In this document: positions 53,666 to 62,581 of the stretch, piece after piece
Numbering within the stretch: the first letter of the stretch is position 1
How the letters are laid out: each line of letters opens with the position of its first letter
Assembly (NCBI RefSeq): GCF_003583365.1
Contig: NZ_QXED01000005.1
Coordinates: 496,001 to 560,000 of the forward strand
Direction of reading: 5' to 3'
DNA: 64,000 nucleotides
DNA from: Fibrisoma montanum
GTDB taxonomy: Bacteria > Bacteroidota > Bacteroidia > Cytophagales > Spirosomataceae
Notes under the pieces: generated by a model
Seen by the model: only the letters and a program-made list of their open reading frames with translations
The model's database searches: none
What the model was told of the DNA's origin: nothing
Made by a program: the position numbers and the translations under genes

Positions 53666-55873
53666 ATGATACGAATACCAGTCTACTTTGTCTTCCTTAT
53701 CCTGGTGAGCACAAATCCGACCAGAATCTTTGCTCAGTCGGATACCGCCCGTAGTCAGCCGACAATCCGAACCCAATTCCTGGAGCCAGTGACGATCCGG
53801 CAGCCGCGCTTCCGTTCGGTTGAATCATTACCCGATGTCTACGGTACCTACCTGATGGCCGGGAAGCGGAGTGAGGTGATTCGATTGGCCAGTTTTGACG
53901 TAAACGTGGCTGAGAAAACCGGTCGGCAAATTTTTGCCCGCATCCCCGGTGTGTTCGTCTACGATATGGACGGCACCGGCAACCAGATCAACATCGCCAC
54001 GCGGGGCCTGGACCCTCACCGCTCCTGGGAATTGAACGTCCGCCAGAACGGCATCGTCACCAACTCGGACCTCTACGGGTATCCCGCCAGCCACTACTCC
54101 CCGCCGTTGGAAAGCATCGACCGGGTCGAGCTGGTTCGGGGTACGACTTCGCTGCAGTACGGGTCACAGTTTGGTGGCATGATTAACTACGTCACCAAGG
54201 GCGCCGACACAACCCGAGCGATTGGCGTCGAGACGATCACTTCGGTAGGGTCGTATGGGGTACGGAGCACGTACAACGCCCTGGGGGGGCGGATCGGCAA
54301 ATGGACGTATTATGTGTACGATTACCGGCGTCATTCGGACGGGTACCGACAGAACAGCCGCTCCGACGCCCAGGCACAGTTTGCCAGTCTACACTACCAG
54401 GCTTCCAATCGGCTGCGGCTGCGGGCCGAACTGGGCCGGTCCACCTACCGCTACCAGATACCGGGTCCGTTGACCGACTCGATGTTTGTGCAGAACCCAC
54501 GCCAGTCTACGCGCAGCCGCAATTATTTCAGTCCCGACATCTGGGTACCGTCGTTGCGGCTCGACTGGCAGCTAACCGACCGAACGCAGCTTGTCTGGAC
54601 CACGTCGGCCCTGCTGGGCACGCGCAGCAGTGTTCAGTTTGATGCCTTCGCGACCGTAGCGGATGCCATTGACCCGCAAACGGGTCAGTACAAGCCGCGT
54701 CAGGTGGACATCGACCGCTTCAACAGTTATACGTCCGAACTCCGGCTGCTGCACCGCTACGCTCTCCTGAACCGGGAGGCTGCACTGGCAATTGGGGTTC
54801 AGGGCATCAACAACGATTTGCACCGGCGACAGTTGGGACTGGGTTCCACCGGTACCGACTATGACCTGACTTTAGCGGAGGGGACGGGCTGGGGACGCGA
54901 TCTGCATTTCCGAACGCGGAACGTAGCTGTGTTTGCCGAAAACCAGCTTCGGCTAACGTCCCGATTTACGGTTTCGGCGGGCATACGGGCCGAGAACGGA
55001 GCGAGCCGGATGAGCGGTACGATCCGCTACTACGCGCCGGCCGACGTTCCTAATACCATCGCGCACCGGTTTGTGCTGGCGGGCGTCAATGCGCAGTACC
55101 GGTTCAATGATGCGGTACGTATCTACGGTGGCTGGTCGCAGGCGTATCGGCCGGTTCTCTTCAAAGATATCATTCCGGCTTCGGTGTACGAACGGGTTGC
55201 GCCAACTCTGAAGGATGCCACCGGTTTCAATGCTGAACTTGGCATCGAAGGCCACTGGCAGGCGCTACGAATACACGTAACGCTGTTCGACCTGCTGTAC
55301 CGAAACCGGATGGGTAATCTCGTCACGACCGACCCGGCCGGACAAAGTCTGGTGCTGCGTACGAACATCGGTGATAGCCGCAACCAGGGTGTGGAAGCGT
55401 TGGTTGAGGCCGATCTGGTCCGTACGCGTCGGATGGGCGTTCAGGTGTTTTCATCGACGGCCTATATCGACGCCCGCTACGTCAACGCGTCGCTGTCGGA
55501 TGGAAAAGAAAACGCAGTTATCAACGGCAACCGGGTGGAATCCGTACCGGTCTGGACAAGCCGAAACGGCCTGGTCGTGCGTTACGGGCGGGTTCGGCTG
55601 ACAACCTTGTACAGCTACGTTGGGCCGACCGTTTCTGACGCCCTCAATACACGCGTACCGACGGCGAACGGTGCCAGGGGACCCGTGCCGGCCTACAGTC
55701 TGTGGGACGTTACGGTAAGCTGTCGCCTAAATCGCCATGTGCTCATTCGGGGCAGCCTGAATAACCTGCTGAACCGGCCGTATTTCACCAAACGGCCGAC
55801 GTTCTACCCTGGGCCGGGCATCTGGCCGTCCGACGGCCGTAGTGGCGTGGTTACGGTTGGCTTCACGGTGTAA
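53666..55873 (+). CDS. FecA-like TonB-dependent outer-membrane receptor
   Basis: 735 residues with a signal peptide ending at IFAQS. The plug domain (about 75-185) has the TonB-box region followed by GRQIFARIPGVFVYDMDGTGNQINIATRGLDPHRSWELNVRQNGIVTNSDLYGYPASHYSPP; the RGL-PHRSWE-NVRQNG and YGYPASHYSPP stretches are characteristic of ferric dicitrate (FecA-like) receptors. The barrel extends to a terminal aromatic-type end (GVVTVGFTV). It imports a ferric chelate with TonB/ExbBD. An N-terminal secretin/STN signalling domain is absent, so the AraC regulator and not a FecR-type pathway may control it. Confidence 0.92.
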   Translation: MIRIPVYFVFLILVSTNPTRIFAQSDTARSQPTIRTQFLEPVTIRQPRFRSVESLPDVYGTYLMAGKRSEVIRLASFDVNVAEKTGRQIFARIPGVFVYDMDGTGNQINIATRGLDPHRSWELNVRQNGIVTNSDLYGYPASHYSPPLESIDRVELVRGTTSLQYGSQFGGMINYVTKGADTTRAIGVETITSVGSYGVRSTYNALGGRIGKWTYYVYDYRRHSDGYRQNSRSDAQAQFASLHYQASNRLRLRAELGRSTYRYQIPGPLTDSMFVQNPRQSTRSRNYFSPDIWVPSLRLDWQLTDRTQLVWTTSALLGTRSSVQFDAFATVADAIDPQTGQYKPRQVDIDRFNSYTSELRLLHRYALLNREAALAIGVQGINNDLHRRQLGLGSTGTDYDLTLAEGTGWGRDLHFRTRNVAVFAENQLRLTSRFTVSAGIRAENGASRMSGTIRYYAPADVPNTIAHRFVLAGVNAQYRFNDAVRIYGGWSQAYRPVLFKDIIPASVYERVAPTLKDATGFNAELGIEGHWQALRIHVTLFDLLYRNRMGNLVTTDPAGQSLVLRTNIGDSRNQGVEALVEADLVRTRRMGVQVFSSTAYIDARYVNASLSDGKENAVINGNRVESVPVWTSRNGLVVRYGRVRLTTLYSYVGPTVSDALNTRVPTANGARGPVPAYSLWDVTVSCRLNRHVLIRGSLNNLLNRPYFTKRPTFYPGPGIWPSDGRSGVVTVGFTV

Positions 55874-55901
55874 GGGTTCAGGCGTTTCCGGATGCCGTCG
55901 C

Positions 55902-56588
55902 TTACCGCAGGTAGCCTACGTCTTTTAACTGCTGTTCGGGCTCCGTCAGCCGGACCGTACGCCCGCCCGAGGTCAGGACATACACCGTGTCGCTTATGTC
56001 CAGTACGTCGCGGTAGTAATGATCGGTCAGCAGGATGCCCTTCTGCTGCTTGACCGTATTGATCAGGCCTTTGAGCGTTTCGACATGCAGAGGCATTACG
56101 TTTGAGAACGGTTCATCAAGCAGCGCAAAGTGGGCCGGACTCGTCAGGATCAGGACGGTTTCGACCAGCCGCTGCTGCCCGCCGGATAACCGGTCGAACC
56201 GCTGCGGAAACGTACTGGTCAGTTCCGGAAAAAACGCAGTAGCCTGGGCCACTGCAGAACCGTACAGGGCAAAAACATCTTTGACCAGCAACGTACCTGG
56301 AATGAATGATTTCTGCGGCAGAAAGGCGATTGTGTTGGGGCGCTGGTACAGTTTGTCAACGTAGCGGCCATTGATGCGAACCGAGCGGTTCTGGGCCGGG
56401 CGGGTGCCGTAAATAATTTCCAGTAACGAAGACTTGCCGTAGCCATTCCGCCCCAGCAGCCCCACCACCTGACCAGCATCCACCCGAACGTAGATATTTT
56501 GCAGAACCCGGTGCTGACCATATTCCAGCCAGATGCTATCGGCTTCCAGCCGCGCTGCTACAGGGCTACGCTCATCAGACAAATCCAT
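55902..56588 (-). CDS. ABC transporter ATP-binding protein
   Basis: 228 residues from the ATG at 56588; the in-frame TTG at 56600 is rejected. Walker A GRNGYGKSS, Q-loop FLPQKSFIPG, signature LSGGQQRLVET, Walker B FALLDEPF, and switch His in LTDHYYRD are all intact. It is shorter than many importers. The gene overlaps the preceding membrane-protein gene by 31 bases, so that protein is its likely partner. Its size and Asp-Glu motif fit lipid/antibiotic export or gliding-type ABC systems; substrate not known. Confidence 0.9.
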   Translation of the reverse strand: MDLSDERSPVAARLEADSIWLEYGQHRVLQNIYVRVDAGQVVGLLGRNGYGKSSLLEIIYGTRPAQNRSVRINGRYVDKLYQRPNTIAFLPQKSFIPGTLLVKDVFALYGSAVAQATAFFPELTSTFPQRFDRLSGGQQRLVETVLILTSPAHFALLDEPFSNVMPLHVETLKGLINTVKQQKGILLTDHYYRDVLDISDTVYVLTSGGRTVRLTEPEQQLKDVGYLR

Positions 56589-56875
56589 AAGCCGAGACAA
56601 ACAAGGTCGATCAGGTAGCTCAGTAAAGCCAGCTGACGTTCCGACCAGCCGAAATGATTGTAAAAGAAAAAGCCTTTCCCGTTGGTGGTGCGGAACAGGT
56701 ACCAGATCAGCAGCTGGCTCAGAGTCCGGGTCCAGAGTAGAAACACCAGTGCTTCATTGAAAGCTTCGGACGACACGGTTGGCAGTCCGGCCAGCAGCCA
56801 CAAAACCAGCGATGTGGCAGCGCTGTACACACCAATCTGTTTGTAAAGAACCCAGACGACCCGCAGCCGAACCAT
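56558..56875 (-). CDS. small membrane protein, putative partner of the ABC ATPase
   Basis: 105 residues with about three membrane helices, starting basic (MVRLRVVWVLYKQIG). It overlaps the ATPase gene by 31 bases in a different frame. It is much smaller than a standard permease. No family was recognised. Role as a membrane component of the ABC system is inferred from the overlap. Confidence 0.6.
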   Translation of the reverse strand: MVRLRVVWVLYKQIGVYSAATSLVLWLLAGLPTVSSEAFNEALVFLLWTRTLSQLLIWYLFRTTNGKGFFFYNHFGWSERQLALLSYLIDLVCLGLWICLMSVAL

Positions 56876-56984
56876 AGCGCCTTCTTTTCAGGAAAGATAG
56901 GCGGTTGGGAAAGACCGAAAGCAGGCTTAACAAACTTTAACAGCCTGCGTATCGCTTTGACTGGTGTAGGCAGAATTTGACCTT

Positions 56985-57051
56985 TTTTGTCATGCTGACG
57001 AAGGAAGCATCTTAGCGTGTGTGAGATACTTCCTTCGTCAGTATGACAAAA
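56985..57051. repeat. second copy of the REP/BIME-like inverted repeat
   Basis: The arms 56985-57012 and 57024-57051 are 28 bases with two mismatched positions. The left arm agrees at 24 of 29 bases with the arm at 13199-13227 (TTTTGTCAT-x-C-x-GACG-x-AGGA-x-G-x-ATCTTAG). It lies in the gap between the ABC partner gene and the M14 peptidase gene and contains no ORF. Confidence 0.8.
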
Positions 57052-57110
57052 GAAGCTACATTAAATGTGCTAAGCTGTTTGCGAACGTATTTGCCGCATT
57101 ATTGATCTTA

Positions 57111-58811
57111 TTACTCAATCCGATACACCGGATACCGGTTATGCGTCGTCTCGTAATACGGCGAATGGCGGTACACAAACTCCAGCTGAGCCTCGGCGTC
57201 GCTGGCAAACGTCTTGTCGGCTGCCCGGCGCTCTTCCAGTTTCTTACGGAGGGCCGGGTCGTTTTTCAGCAGTTCAGCGGCCGTGTCCTCAAAGATATAC
57301 GCCGAAAAATGCTCTTTCTGCCCCAGAATACTGTCGAAGAAATTCCAGGCGAAAAACGAGTCGATGCCCTGCGGTTCGAGCGTTTCAACAACGTAGCGGT
57401 TGGTAGGCTGATCGGTTGCTACCAGATAGTCGCCCTTGTAGAACTGAATCTGTACCGACTCCTTGCGAATCGCTACGTTCGAGTGCACGTAATGTCCCTC
57501 AAACGGTCGCTGTGCTGTTTTTAAATCCTCGATATAATACGCCTGCACGGTCATCAGCGAATCGGCCGGTAAGGGCTGCAAGGGCGCGCCGTTACGTTTC
57601 AGCCGGTCGATGATGGCTGTCCATCCCTGCGGAATCACGTAGGCGTTCGGTTTGCGTACCAGCACGTCGGGTACGTAGCTGTTCTGATACGGAATCTGCT
57701 TGGTAAACGGCGCGGTGCGGTCATAATACAGTCGTTTCAGGCCCGATACGTCGCTGGGTTTGTAGCGGGCTTCGTAGCCGTTGAATTTGATCAGGTCGCG
57801 TTTCGTTCGATCCAGCTTGTAGGTTAGCGCAAACTCGGTCTGTGTACTGACGGCCTCATCAGCGCGTTGCTTGTTCCGAATCAGGGTGGCGGCATCCCGG
57901 CCGACGATGCGCAGCGCTTCGTCCATAAACACGAGCGTACCCTTTACCCGGCTTGGATAGTCTTTCCACATGTGCAGTTCAACCACAAAGCCGATGCAGT
58001 TGAACAAAGCCGCGTAGCCCGATGAGTAGCGGGGCGAATCGTTGAAGGCCGGGAACCCGCTTTCGGGGGTATCGGTGAAGTTGTTGACGTACGGAACCGG
58101 CTCGAAGCCCTTAGCCGTCAGCGCCTTGTCCAGTTCGGGCTGGAGGGTCTGGGCCATGTAGCCCGCTACGGCCGGGTGCAGCTTGTCCTTCAGCGTGGTA
58201 AAATACGTCATGATGTGCTGGTAGTCGGCACCGTTGCTGGTGTGGTTGTCGATCAGCACATGCGGCTTGTACGTCTGGAACATGGTCTGCCAGGTCCGGG
58301 CATCTTCCGTATCGGTCTTGATGAAATCGCGGTTGAGGTCGTAGTTGCGGGCGTTGCCCCGGAACCCGTATGCCAGCGGTCCGTTCTGATTCACCCGCGA
58401 TACTCCCCGGTTCAGGCAACCGCCGATGTTGTACACCGGCACGATCGCCAGCAGTACGTTCCGGGGCAGGGTTTTGCGGCTCAGCATATCCCGCACCCAC
58501 AGCATGCTTGCGTCGATGCCTTCGGGTTCGCCGGGGTGAATGCCGTTGTTGATCAGCAGCGTCACCTTCCCAGCCGTGGGGGTAAACCGCCGGTCCGGAT
58601 CAAGCAGAAACAAGTGCAGCGGTTTGCCGGCGTCGGTGGGCCCCACTTCAATCAGTTTAGCTTCGTCGTACTGGCGATCAAGCTGCTGGTAGAAGGCGAT
58701 GATTTCGTCGTAGGTAGCGGTCTCTTTTCCCTGAGACCGTTCATAGCGGATTGTCTGAGCGGAGGTAGTCACGGCAAACAGGCAGAGGAAAAACGTAAGG
58801 AATCGGATCAT
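57111..58811 (-). CDS. exported M14-family zinc carboxypeptidase-like protein
   Basis: 566 residues with a signal peptide ending at TSAQ. The M14 metal motif is INNGIHPGEPEG (H-x-x-E), with the NYDLNRDF and IDNHTSNGADY segments and the later FVVELHMWKDY His typical of the family. A second, roughly 250-residue C-terminal domain (PYQNSYVPDVLVRKPNAYVIPQGWT; ETLEPQGIDSFFAWNFFDSIL) follows, as in other Bacteroidota M14 peptidases. It should hydrolyse C-terminal residues of peptides in the periplasm or outside the cell. Confidence 0.9.
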   Translation of the reverse strand: MIRFLTFFLCLFAVTTSAQTIRYERSQGKETATYDEIIAFYQQLDRQYDEAKLIEVGPTDAGKPLHLFLLDPDRRFTPTAGKVTLLINNGIHPGEPEGIDASMLWVRDMLSRKTLPRNVLLAIVPVYNIGGCLNRGVSRVNQNGPLAYGFRGNARNYDLNRDFIKTDTEDARTWQTMFQTYKPHVLIDNHTSNGADYQHIMTYFTTLKDKLHPAVAGYMAQTLQPELDKALTAKGFEPVPYVNNFTDTPESGFPAFNDSPRYSSGYAALFNCIGFVVELHMWKDYPSRVKGTLVFMDEALRIVGRDAATLIRNKQRADEAVSTQTEFALTYKLDRTKRDLIKFNGYEARYKPSDVSGLKRLYYDRTAPFTKQIPYQNSYVPDVLVRKPNAYVIPQGWTAIIDRLKRNGAPLQPLPADSLMTVQAYYIEDLKTAQRPFEGHYVHSNVAIRKESVQIQFYKGDYLVATDQPTNRYVVETLEPQGIDSFFAWNFFDSILGQKEHFSAYIFEDTAAELLKNDPALRKKLEERRAADKTFASDAEAQLEFVYRHSPYYETTHNRYPVYRIE

Positions 58812-58990
58812 GGGTTAGACGGTCTCAACGTGCAAAGAAACACAGCGTTGGTGAGTTGAGCGACAAGGAATCCATATTTTGGCGGCTTGGCGGCACCGGA
58901 TCGTTCCCGGCAGGGTCGTTCGTCGGCCTAAAACAACTTCTTACCCCTATTGTTTATACTGGTAACAGGCATTCACTCAACGACGTTATC

Positions 58991-59443
58991 ATGACAACGA
59001 CTACGAACGCTGCGCAGGCGCTGGGCAGCGGACTAACCGGGGCCATCGTCCTCACGATTCTCCACGAAACCGTACGCCAGTTTTTACCCCAGGCACCCCG
59101 CGCCGACAAACTGGGTGAACGGGCTCTTGCCAAAGGGTTTCGGGCCGCCGGCAAACAGGCGCCACCCGAGAACGATCTGTACGTACCGGCCATGATCGGG
59201 GATATTGCGTCCAACGCATTGTATTACAGTCTGGTCGGTCTGAACGACGGTAAGTCTCCATTATTACTCGGAGCCGGGTTAGGTGCAGCCGCCGGATTAG
59301 GCGCAGTGGTGTTGCCCGGACCGATGGGACTGGGCGAAAAGCCAACGCGCCGATCGACGGCAACGGCCACCATGACCGTAACCTGGTATCTGGTGGGTGG
59401 CCTCGTGGCCGGGGCTGCGTATACGTTGCTGAAGCGGCTGTAG
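58991..59443 (+). CDS. small membrane protein of unknown function
   Basis: 150 residues from the ATG at 58991; an upstream in-frame ATG at 58856 is not supported. Glycine/alanine-rich membrane helices are seen at about 10-30, 85-110 and 130-145 (PLLLGAGLGAAAGLGAVVLPG). There is a positively charged loop (RADKLGERALAKGFRAAGK). No family was recognised; similar small proteins are frequent in Spirosoma-type genomes as I recall. Stand-alone; a 164-base spacer leads to the next gene. Confidence 0.6.
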   Translation: MTTTTNAAQALGSGLTGAIVLTILHETVRQFLPQAPRADKLGERALAKGFRAAGKQAPPENDLYVPAMIGDIASNALYYSLVGLNDGKSPLLLGAGLGAAAGLGAVVLPGPMGLGEKPTRRSTATATMTVTWYLVGGLVAGAAYTLLKRL

Positions 59444-59607
59444 CAGGGTAAACGGGTCAATTCCTGCACGTTTAGAAATTACTTTATCCTTTCGCTCAAA
59501 GAGTTGACTTGCCGAACAGGTCTGATGGTACTTTTGTGCAATCCGTTTGAGGGCTGATTGTCCTGGTTCAGCCCACCGGGCCCGCGTTCTATTCTGGTAT
59601 CATCAAC

Positions 59608-60447
59608 ATGTCATTGACAGTCGGCATACGCCTTATCAGTTGGCTTGCTTCCGTGAGCGTAGCCTTCCTCTTTATGCATTGCAGTAATTCTCCCTTATCA
59701 ACCGAGGAGGTTACGGACCCGTCGCTTCTTCAGGTCAATTTTCTGATCACCCGCCGGGATGGGAACGACATCGGCAAATCATCGACGATCGAAGCCTATG
59801 TCCGGGACCAGAAAGGAAAAAGCGTTGCCAACGCGGCCATTAAGCTAAAGGTCAATGGCAAGGCGCTACGTCTGAACAATGGCTCTGTCAATTACTACGG
59901 CGCTTTTCCCTTCTATGAACTACGCGATTCGTCGGTTGAAGTAAAAGGGAATACGGACTATGTCTTCACGGTGGTTATGACCGATGGGCAGGAACATACG
60001 CTCGGACGGATTCGGACGCAGCCCGATCTGACCTCGGACCGACTGGTTATTCCGGCAAAACTCCGCCGAAATCAGGCGCTCACCATTCAGTGGGATGGGG
60101 TTGAGCAACAGAATTTTTTCGTCAGCCTCTGGAAGCGGTGCCTGGGTGAAGGGTCCAGGAGCGAACTGAAAATCTACAAAATCAAGGAAACGACCGATAA
60201 ATGGGGGAACGTCGTACAGGAAGCCGGGAGTGTCGACGAAGCCGATTATCTCAACACGCCGGTTCGGTCGGGGAGTGGTACGTATGCGGTTCCTCTGTCG
60301 TATTTAGCGGGGCCGCAGGATGACTACAGCGCCCTCGGCATAGCGGTAACGTCGACCGAAACGGTGAAAGTGGATGACCATTTCCTGCCCGGTAGTTCAA
60401 TTACCAGCCAGCGCGAGGGGCTATACCGCGTTGAAGTAACCAACTAA
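59608..60447 (+). CDS. hypothetical lipoprotein
   Basis: Not recognised. 279 residues with a lipoprotein signal (SVSVAFLFMHCSN) in which the Cys at position 25 would be lipidated. The mature part has Ig-like beta domains (IEAYVRDQKGKSVANAAIKLKVNGKALRL; DYVFTVVMTDGQEHTLGRIRTQPDL). The stop overlaps the stop of the convergent DUF1905-type gene by 3 bases (60444-60447 region). Envelope location inferred; no role assigned. Confidence 0.65.
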   Translation: MSLTVGIRLISWLASVSVAFLFMHCSNSPLSTEEVTDPSLLQVNFLITRRDGNDIGKSSTIEAYVRDQKGKSVANAAIKLKVNGKALRLNNGSVNYYGAFPFYELRDSSVEVKGNTDYVFTVVMTDGQEHTLGRIRTQPDLTSDRLVIPAKLRRNQALTIQWDGVEQQNFFVSLWKRCLGEGSRSELKIYKIKETTDKWGNVVQEAGSVDEADYLNTPVRSGSGTYAVPLSYLAGPQDDYSALGIAVTSTETVKVDDHFLPGSSITSQREGLYRVEVTN

Positions 60448-60920
60448 CCCCGCTTCAGCTTTAACCGATCAATCATCCGGATGGCCCGGTCGATGCGCGT
60501 CTGTATGCCCTTGGCCGACGCTACGTAGTACATAATGCCCCGTTGACGACCCGGGGTCAGCTCGTGAAACCGCCGGTTTCCTTCATCGTCAATGGCCAGC
60601 AATTCCGCCAGTTCTTCCGGCATGGCCTGGCCATAGGGGCTGTCGTCCTGCCGAATCGCAGCGTTCACCGATTGCCCCAGTACCAGCCCGGCTTTCCGGC
60701 GGATCGGCGGGCCAACGCTGATGAAAAACATTCCGTTACCTTTGGGCATCAGAGCGCAGTGAAACTCAACAGCGTCGTTAAGGGTGCAGATCACCCGGCT
60801 GTAGCCGCTGGTGGTAAACTGATGGGCCACCTCGTCGGGTACGTCGATGTAATGAATACCCCCTTTAAACGTAAACCGCTCGATGCGGGTGCTGAATCTG
60901 AAGAACTGGTTTGCTTCCAT
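60444..60920 (-). CDS. YdeI/OmpD-associated family protein (DUF1905 domain)
   Basis: 158 residues from the ATG at 60920; the frame is open 19 codons more upstream but those do not fit the family. The N-terminal part is a DUF1905 beta domain (RFTFKGGIHYIDVPDEVAHQF; YSRVICTLNDAVEFHCALMPKGNGMFFISVGPPIRRKAGL). The C-terminal helical part has GRQRGIMYYVASAKGIQTRIDRAIRMIDRL, the bacteriocin-protection YdeI domain. Function in Gram-negatives is unclear. Convergent with the lipoprotein gene. Confidence 0.88.
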   Translation of the reverse strand: MEANQFFRFSTRIERFTFKGGIHYIDVPDEVAHQFTTSGYSRVICTLNDAVEFHCALMPKGNGMFFISVGPPIRRKAGLVLGQSVNAAIRQDDSPYGQAMPEELAELLAIDDEGNRRFHELTPGRQRGIMYYVASAKGIQTRIDRAIRMIDRLKLKRG

Positions 60921-61030
60921 AAACCAGGCAGTCTGTTTGGTGGTTGGTGAGAATGAGTTTGCAATGTATAATAGCAAATCACAGTTGTCCAGGTAACGAA
61001 AATACTTTTGTTCGAAATAAACGGTTTTGC

Positions 61031-61252
61031 ATGAGTGCCGAACAACCGAATAACCCCTTACACGGTAAAACGCTGGAAATGATTCTGAACGAGCTGGTGG
61101 ATCGCTACGGATGGGACGGCCTGAGCTACCACATCCCGATCAATTGCTTCATGAATAACCCCAGCATCAAGTCCAGTCTGACGTTTCTGCGCAAAACCCC
61201 CTGGGCCCGGCAGAAAGTGGAAGATTTATATTTGCGCATGAAACAGAAATGA
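61031..61252 (+). CDS. VF530-type DNA-binding protein
   Basis: 73 residues from the ATG at 61031; upstream in-frame codons in the 60944 region are not part of the family. The signature is [52 protein letters not shown], which covers most of the protein and matches the VF530 family of small proteins with a helical DNA-binding fold. It lies just upstream of the DEAD-box helicase gene (80-base gap), possibly in one transcript. Confidence 0.9.
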   Translation: MSAEQPNNPLHGKTLEMILNELVDRYGWDGLSYHIPINCFMNNPSIKSSLTFLRKTPWARQKVEDLYLRMKQK

Positions 61253-61332
61253 GCGTTCCGGTTCAGATTCAAACCGGCTGTTTGTTGAAACGCCGATGCT
61301 GAACCGCCGACCGTGTATCGAATACCGACATC

Positions 61333-62568
61333 ATGAAATTTGACGAATACAATATCGCCCCCGAGATCAAGCGTAATCTGGAAACGATGGGCTTCAAACG
61401 GCCGACCGACATCCAGTACAAAGCCATTCCGTCGATCCTGAAAGGCGAAGACGTACTGGCCATCGCCCAGACCGGCACGGGAAAAACGGCCGCGTTTGCC
61501 ATTCCGGTTATCAGTATGCTCCACCGCCAGAAAACCTCCAGCCGGTCGGAAGGGGTTAAATGTCTGGTGATGGTGCCGACCCGCGAACTGGCCCTTCAGA
61601 TTACGGACGTGTTCCGGTCCCTGGCGCAGTTCACCCGTACTAAAGCTTTCTGCATATTTGGCGGGGTGGAGCAGGACCCGCAGATCATGCGGCTCGAAAA
61701 GGGAATCGATATTCTGGTAGCCACGCCCGGCCGGATGTTCGATCTGGTCAGCCAGGGGCACCTCAACCTCGACCGGGTTGAGATGCTGATTCTGGACGAA
61801 GCCGACCACATGCTGGACCTGGGCTTTCTGAAAGACATCCAGGATCTGGTGAAGCGGTTGCCCCGGAAGCGGCAGACGCTGTTTTTCTCCGCTACCATCG
61901 ACGAAACAATCAAAAAGCTGGCATATTCGCTGGTACATAACCCTATTCGCATTCAAATCTCGCCCGAAAACCGCGTAGCCCGCAACATCGAACACTCCGT
62001 TGCTTTCGTCGAGATGGACGACAAACGGTTCTTTCTGGAACGTATCGTCAAAGAGCATCCCGACAACAAGATTCTGGTGTTCGTACGGACAAAGGTCCGG
62101 GCCGAGCGGGTGGCCAGCGCCCTGCACCGCATGAATCTGTCGGCGCAGACCATCCACGGTGATAAACAGCAGTCCGACCGGCTTCAGGTGCTGAATCAGT
62201 TTCGGAAAGGCGAGGTAAAAGTGCTGATCGCTACGGACGTCAGTGCCCGCGGCATCGACGTACCAAACGTAGACTATGTGGTCAACTACGACCTGCCCGA
62301 GCAACCCGAGAATTACGTCCACCGCGTGGGTCGGACCGGTCGTGGTACGCAGAAAGGAACGGCGGTTTCGTTTTGCAGTACCGAGGAAAAACCCCTGCTG
62401 GCCGACATCGAAGCGTATCTCGACCAGCCCGTTGCCCGCATCGACATTACCAAAGATGATTATATGGCTACCCGCGAGCTGAGCGACGACGCCCGCGTTG
62501 ATTTGAAGGCACTGATGCAGGAGGTCGCGGACTTTGAGCAGACCAAGAAAAAAAAGAAGGGAAAGTAG
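61333..62568 (+). CDS. DEAD-box RNA helicase
   Basis: 411 residues. Q motif GFKRPTDIQYKAIP, Walker A AQTGTGKTAAF, PTRELALQ, TPGRMFDL, DEAD (LDEADHMLDLGF), SAT (FFSATID), and in domain 2 ATDVSARGIDVPNVDYVV and HRVGRTGR. All motifs are intact; the C-terminus is short and lysine-rich (KKKKKGK). It unwinds RNA in ribosome assembly, decay or cold adaptation; which of the DEAD paralogues cannot be set from the sequence alone. Convergent with the GMC gene (13-base gap). Confidence 0.95.
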   Translation: MKFDEYNIAPEIKRNLETMGFKRPTDIQYKAIPSILKGEDVLAIAQTGTGKTAAFAIPVISMLHRQKTSSRSEGVKCLVMVPTRELALQITDVFRSLAQFTRTKAFCIFGGVEQDPQIMRLEKGIDILVATPGRMFDLVSQGHLNLDRVEMLILDEADHMLDLGFLKDIQDLVKRLPRKRQTLFFSATIDETIKKLAYSLVHNPIRIQISPENRVARNIEHSVAFVEMDDKRFFLERIVKEHPDNKILVFVRTKVRAERVASALHRMNLSAQTIHGDKQQSDRLQVLNQFRKGEVKVLIATDVSARGIDVPNVDYVVNYDLPEQPENYVHRVGRTGRGTQKGTAVSFCSTEEKPLLADIEAYLDQPVARIDITKDDYMATRELSDDARVDLKALMQEVADFEQTKKKKKGK

Positions 62569-62581
62569 CGGAAACCAACCG

